64,000 nt of DNA from the NCBI GenBank assembly GCA_016713035.1, contig JADJPW010000002.1, positions 62,001 to 126,000 of the forward strand. The letters run 5' to 3'. The notes beneath the pieces are model-generated. The model saw only the letters and a program-made list of their open reading frames with translations, was not told the origin of the DNA and searched no databases. This document shows positions 61,003-64,000 of the stretch, piece after piece. The DNA comes from Verrucomicrobiaceae bacterium. GTDB lineage: Bacteria > Verrucomicrobiota > Verrucomicrobiia > Verrucomicrobiales > Verrucomicrobiaceae. How positions within the stretch are numbered: the first letter of the stretch is position 1; the number at the start of each line of letters is the position of its first letter. A program made the translations under genes and the position numbers.

Positions 61003-61836
61003 TCAGCTCCCTCCCAGGCTGCCCGCTAGTGCCAGCAGCGCGGCTCCGAGCGCGATGCGGTACCAAGCAAAGATATTGAACGTATGCCCCTGCACAAAGC
61101 GGATGAGCCAACGCACGACGATGAAGGCACTCACGCCAGAGGCCGCTAGCCCCAGGGCAAAGAGCCCCCATGGTGTGCCTGCGAGTGCGCCACTTTTAGC
61201 CAGTTTGAGGAACTCATATCCGCCCGCTGCCAGCAGGGTGGGCACACCCAACAGAAAGGAAAACTCCGTGGCCGCAGGCCGTGCCAGACCGAGCACGAGT
61301 GCGAGCATGATGGTCGAGCCAGAACGCGAAGCACCAGGAAAGACCATGGCGATGACCTGCCCCACCGCAAAGGCGAGCACGATCAGCCAGGTGAGCTGAT
61401 CGCTCATCACCCGCCGCTTGCACCAGGCCTCGACCGCAAAAATCACGAATCCGCCGATCAGGGTGGCCCAGGCGACCTCGACGTAGCCTTCATCCAGCTC
61501 CAGTCCCAGCTTCTTAAAGACCATCCCTGCCCCAGCGGTGATGACGAAGGCCGTCATGAGCTTCATCAAGAGATCCCGGTTTTGGGGCTCGCGGTGGTGG
61601 AAGAGCATGCCGCTGATTTTTTTCCAAAAAAGAGGCACCAATGCCAATGCGGCAGCGCTTTGCACGATGATGGTGAAGGCCTCTTTCCTCACGGCATCAC
61701 CGAGGAGTGGAGTGGCGATGCCGCGCCTCGCCATCCAATCCTCCACGATGAGGAGGTGACCAGTGGAGGAGACAGGGATGAACTCGGTGAGTCCTTCGAC
61801 GACTCCGAGGAGGATGGCAGCAAGCCAGTCGGGCAT
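61003..61836 (-). CDS. uppP: undecaprenyl-diphosphatase
   Basis: BacA-type membrane enzyme of 277 residues that removes a phosphate from undecaprenyl diphosphate and so recycles the carrier lipid. Motifs: VVEGLTEFIPVSSTGHLLIV, the active-site region (acidic VEGLTE and the later FPGASRSGSTIMLALVLGLA), and about eight helices. Start ATG 61836 gives the standard N-terminus (MPDWLAAILLGVVEG); the longer frame upstream is not conserved. It is first gene of a unit with the DUF2062 gene. Confidence 0.95.
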   Translation of the reverse strand: MPDWLAAILLGVVEGLTEFIPVSSTGHLLIVEDWMARRGIATPLLGDAVRKEAFTIIVQSAAALALVPLFWKKISGMLFHHREPQNRDLLMKLMTAFVITAGAGMVFKKLGLELDEGYVEVAWATLIGGFVIFAVEAWCKRRVMSDQLTWLIVLAFAVGQVIAMVFPGASRSGSTIMLALVLGLARPAATEFSFLLGVPTLLAAGGYEFLKLAKSGALAGTPWGLFALGLAASGVSAFIVVRWLIRFVQGHTFNIFAWYRIALGAALLALAGSLGGS

Positions 61837-61959
61837 GAGAGGGAGGTGACGGGGCGTTTTTTGAGGGTGAAGGCTCATACTCTCGCCGCTAGGCATGCCT
61901 TGCAAGCCCGTGCTGGCGACAAAGATGCAACTTACTCCAAAAAAACCGCGCCAGGTGCC

Positions 61960-62376
61960 TCAGCGGCCGCTCCAGATGAAGGTGACTGGCTTTTCGATGT
62001 CTGCGTGCACGCTGTGATGCACCGGGCAGCCGAGGGCGGTAGCCTCCAGCAGCTTCCTCTCTGGATGATCTGGGGGCAGCGGCAGCTCGATGGTCAGTGG
62101 TAGCCGCACGATGCGGCGCGGAGAGTCCTCACTCATGTGCTTTTCCACACTGACTTTCATACCGGTGACATCGAGCCCCTTTTGCTCCGCCTTGATGCCG
62201 ATGACCGTGGCCATGCAGGTGGCGAGCGCCGTGGCGACGAGGTCGGTGGGGGAAAAGGACTCGCCTTTGCCGTGATTATCGACCGGAGCATCCGTGATCA
62301 GGGTGTTCTTCGATGGGCCATGCGTGGCAGAGCAGCGCAGGCCACCTGTGTAATCGACGGTGATGGAAACAGCCAT
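61960..62376 (-). CDS. OsmC/Ohr-family protein
   Basis: Protein of 138 residues. Typical OsmC features: GLRCSATHGPSKNTLITD, FSPTDLVATALATCMATVIG with the redox Cys, and a second Cys in ATALGCPVHHSV. It probably acts as a thiol peroxidase on organic hydroperoxides. The shorter conserved stretch EGLDVTGMKVSVEK-like QKGLDVTGMKVSVEKHM supports the OsmC-like, YhfA branch rather than Ohr itself. Confidence 0.9.
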   Translation of the reverse strand: MAVSITVDYTGGLRCSATHGPSKNTLITDAPVDNHGKGESFSPTDLVATALATCMATVIGIKAEQKGLDVTGMKVSVEKHMSEDSPRRIVRLPLTIELPLPPDHPERKLLEATALGCPVHHSVHADIEKPVTFIWSGR

Positions 62377-62438
62377 GAGTCAGGAAGCAAAAGGGTGAAA
62401 AGAAGACGAATCGCGGCCAGCGAGGCCACCCTGCGCGA

Positions 62439-63149
62439 TTACTCGGCAGTGATGGTGCCGTTCATGAGCAGGCCGTGACCTGGAAAGGTGCAGATGTAGG
62501 GATACTCACCTGCGGCAGGCAATGTGAACTCGATGGTCTCTTTTTGGCCCATCTGGAGCAGCTTCGTGTGGGCGATGATGTCTGGCGACTCGGGGATGAA
62601 GCCTTTTTCCATGGCGTTCGGCATGGTGGCGGCAGACATGGCGACCTGGATGATGGTGGCCTTGCTACCCAGCTTGCCGATGCAGACATTGTGCGGCTGC
62701 GGCAGCGTGGGATGGTTGTTTTCAAAGGTGAGCTTGATCTGCTGCCCAGCTTTGACCTTGAAGCTCTTCACGTCGTACTTCATGCCCGTGGGGTCAGCAG
62801 CATCTGGCTTGATGGTGATTTCTGAGACGACGGCAGCACTCGCGGCAGCTGGAGCGGCAGCCGCAGCAGTAGGAGCAGCCGCAGGGGCCGGAGTGGCAGC
62901 CGCAGGTGCGGCTGGGGCAGGAGCTGGTGCCGGAGTAGCGGTGGCGGCAGCAGGCGCAGCAGCGGCGGCAGCAGGTGCAGGAGCGCTCTCAGTGGCCTTA
63001 GGCTTTGGCTCCAGGCTGGCGATGCCTTTGAACATGAACGCGAGCACCCAAAAGAGCGCCGTGCCAGACAAACCAGCTCCGATGATGATATTCAGCACAG
63101 ACCAGATGGAACCTTTGTTTTCTTCAGAGTGGTGAGAGGGGGCAGACAT
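62439..63149 (-). CDS. membrane-anchored blue copper (auracyanin/plastocyanin-like) protein
   Basis: Protein of 236 residues. An N-terminal membrane helix (IIIGAGLSGTALFWVLAFMF), a low-complexity Ala/Pro linker of about 60 residues, and a cupredoxin domain (from about 115). The copper ligands are visible as His in PTLPQPHNVCI, then Cys, His and Met in YICTFPGHGLLM. The linker lets the domain reach across the periplasm. It should carry electrons between membrane and soluble partners. It has a stretch of 15 residues of mostly Ala/Pro repeated with small changes. Confidence 0.9.
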   Translation of the reverse strand: MSAPSHHSEENKGSIWSVLNIIIGAGLSGTALFWVLAFMFKGIASLEPKPKATESAPAPAAAAAAPAAATATPAPAPAPAAPAAATPAPAAAPTAAAAAPAAASAAVVSEITIKPDAADPTGMKYDVKSFKVKAGQQIKLTFENNHPTLPQPHNVCIGKLGSKATIIQVAMSAATMPNAMEKGFIPESPDIIAHTKLLQMGQKETIEFTLPAAGEYPYICTFPGHGLLMNGTITAE

Positions 63150-63244
63150 GACAGACAGGTGTATTTTGGGGGATTAGGGATGTTATAGGAGCACGCCGGT
63201 CCATGAAAGCAAGCGGCAGGGCTCGATCGCACCCAGTCCAGTGC

Positions 63245-63838
63245 TCACGCCCCCAGACCACGCAGCATTTTCAGCCGCTGCACCACCATGCGGACCGGTA
63301 GGCCCACCACATTGTCAAAACAGCCCTCCATCCGCTCCAAAAGCATGTCCGTGTGCGACTGGATGCCATAGCCGCCCGCTTTGTCCAAAGGACTCACCAG
63401 AGCGTGGTAGGCACGGATGACATCATCGGTGAGTTTTTTGAATACCACATGCGTGATGACGTGAAACGCATCCACCACGGCCCCATCACGGGCCAGCACC
63501 ACACCGGTGCACACTTCATGCTGGCGGCCAGAGAGACGCCTCAGCATCACGCAGGCCTCCTCCATATCGGCAGGCTTCGCCAGCGGCTCACCATCGACAT
63601 ACACCAGCGTATCCGCACCCAGGACCAGCCGGCCCGGCTTCATCAGACTGCCCGCAATCGCCTTCCGCCGTGCATTTTCCACCGTCAGCTCCTCCGGCGT
63701 CAGGCTCGCATCATGCGCCTCCTCCACCTGCGGCGAGACCACCTCATGGGCGATGCCTTCACGCCCCAGTAGCTCCGCACGCCGCGGTGAGGCAGAGGCG
63801 AGAACGAGCACATCACCAGTCCACACAGCCCTACTCAC
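63245..63838 (-). CDS. maf: Maf-like nucleotide pyrophosphatase
   Basis: Protein of 197 residues, start GTG 63838. Maf signatures: VLVLASASPRRAELLGREGI, ENARRKAIAGS, LVLGADTLVYVDGEPLAKPA, MLRRLSGRQHEVCTGVVLAR, and SPLDKAGGYGIQ with a basic tail. Maf hydrolyses noncanonical and some canonical NTPs (dTTP/UTP group). It overlaps the upstream gene's stop by three bases (GTGA), so they are one unit. Confidence 0.94.
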   Translation of the reverse strand: MSRAVWTGDVLVLASASPRRAELLGREGIAHEVVSPQVEEAHDASLTPEELTVENARRKAIAGSLMKPGRLVLGADTLVYVDGEPLAKPADMEEACVMLRRLSGRQHEVCTGVVLARDGAVVDAFHVITHVVFKKLTDDVIRAYHALVSPLDKAGGYGIQSHTDMLLERMEGCFDNVVGLPVRMVVQRLKMLRGLGA

Positions 63839-64000
63839 GAGTTCCCCTTCATGATCGACACCACCTGATCGGGATGAATCACGCCATCCGTGTGATCCGT
63901 CTTTTTATAGCGATAGTAGCCCGTCTTTTCCTGCAACACGGGTGCTCCCACACAGGCGATCTCGCGGCCATCCTTTGTACGGATCACATGCGGCCCCGGC
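63835..64000 (-). CDS. partial gene, C-terminal part of an unknown protein
   Basis: About 54 codons are visible before the window end: GPHVIRTKDGREIACVGAPV, QEKTGYYRYKKTDHTDGVIH, then PDQVVSIMKGNS and TGA at 63837. The strand-rich, mixed-charge sequence does not match a family I recognise. The stop overlaps the maf start, so it is cotranscribed with maf. The start lies beyond 64000. Confidence 0.7.
   Translation of the reverse strand, partial: PGPHVIRTKDGREIACVGAPVLQEKTGYYRYKKTDHTDGVIHPDQVVSIMKGNS

Noticed and set aside
62830..62990. Repetitive GC-rich stretch in the blue copper gene
   Set aside because: It encodes the Ala/Pro linker in frame; coding low complexity explains it.

Overview
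The window looks like chromosomal DNA of a member of the Verrucomicrobiota, most likely Verrucomicrobiales (Prosthecobacter/Verrucomicrobium-like). This is inferred from gene style rather than a marker gene. The clues are two PEP-CTERM proteins with autotransporter-type beta-strand repeats, an SHD1-like domain protein, a cytochrome c-WD40 protein of planctomycete/verrucomicrobial type, ThuA and NIPSNAP proteins, a Tat-exported sugar isomerase-like protein, a bactofilin-like protein, and Gram-negative envelope genes (murG, uppP, gmhB, outer-membrane barrel).

Positions 1-6300 are an accessory region. It opens with an IS5-type transposase and an unknown gene with an Sm-like N-terminus. Next comes a 3' fragment of metK with its terminator, which looks like the edge of an integrated island whose other edge lies left of the window. 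After a frameshifted ThuA gene there is an intact tRNA-Val(CAC). Its 3' end is the attachment site of a complete 3.2-kb element (3056-6298, 26-bp direct repeats at both ends). The element carries only a tyrosine integrase, a small HTH excisionase-like protein, a 64-residue ORF that starts inside the attachment core, and an HUH rolling-circle Rep. All four genes are on the minus strand. Integration places int at one end and orf64-rep at the other, so xis-int-orf64-rep becomes contiguous only in the excised circle. This suggests that replication genes are switched on by excision, and it is the most interesting system in the window.

Positions 6300-22350 hold housekeeping and envelope genes: sugar-binding lipoprotein, glutathione peroxidase, SHD1 protein, deoC, cyclophilin, methyltransferase, two PEP-CTERM paralogues, dprA, a kelch protein, ftsH and a large exported protein. 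Many genes between 2.1 and 22.4 kb are broken by single-base indels, several of them in homopolymer runs (thuA, gpx, dprA, coiled-coil gene, kelch, ftsH, exported protein). I see none in the following 40 kb. Local sequence or assembly error is the simplest explanation, but real decay is possible.

Positions 22350-45100 carry an ABCG-like transporter, TauE-like permease, NIPSNAP protein, ssb, xerD-like recombinase, CvpA-like protein, an orphan pstB, a SMUG1-type uracil-DNA glycosylase, a BcsA-like glycosyltransferase, an outer-membrane barrel, a bactofilin fusion, a PMT-like membrane protein, an oligopeptide ABC transporter (oppB-oppC-oppA), an MFS transporter, gmhB, a Tat-exported isomerase-like protein, and a NarL-type response regulator with a multi-PAS histidine kinase.

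Positions 45100-64000 carry an esterase, a metallophosphatase, murG, a beta-lactamase/NamZ fusion, an ECF sigma/anti-sigma/Spy-like operon, moxR with a DUF58-transglutaminase fusion, an SNase-like protein, ppnP, the cytochrome-WD40 protein, uppP with a DUF2062 gene, osmC, a blue copper protein, maf and a partial gene. Three palindromic intergenic repeats (49274, 57538, 60289) punctuate this part.
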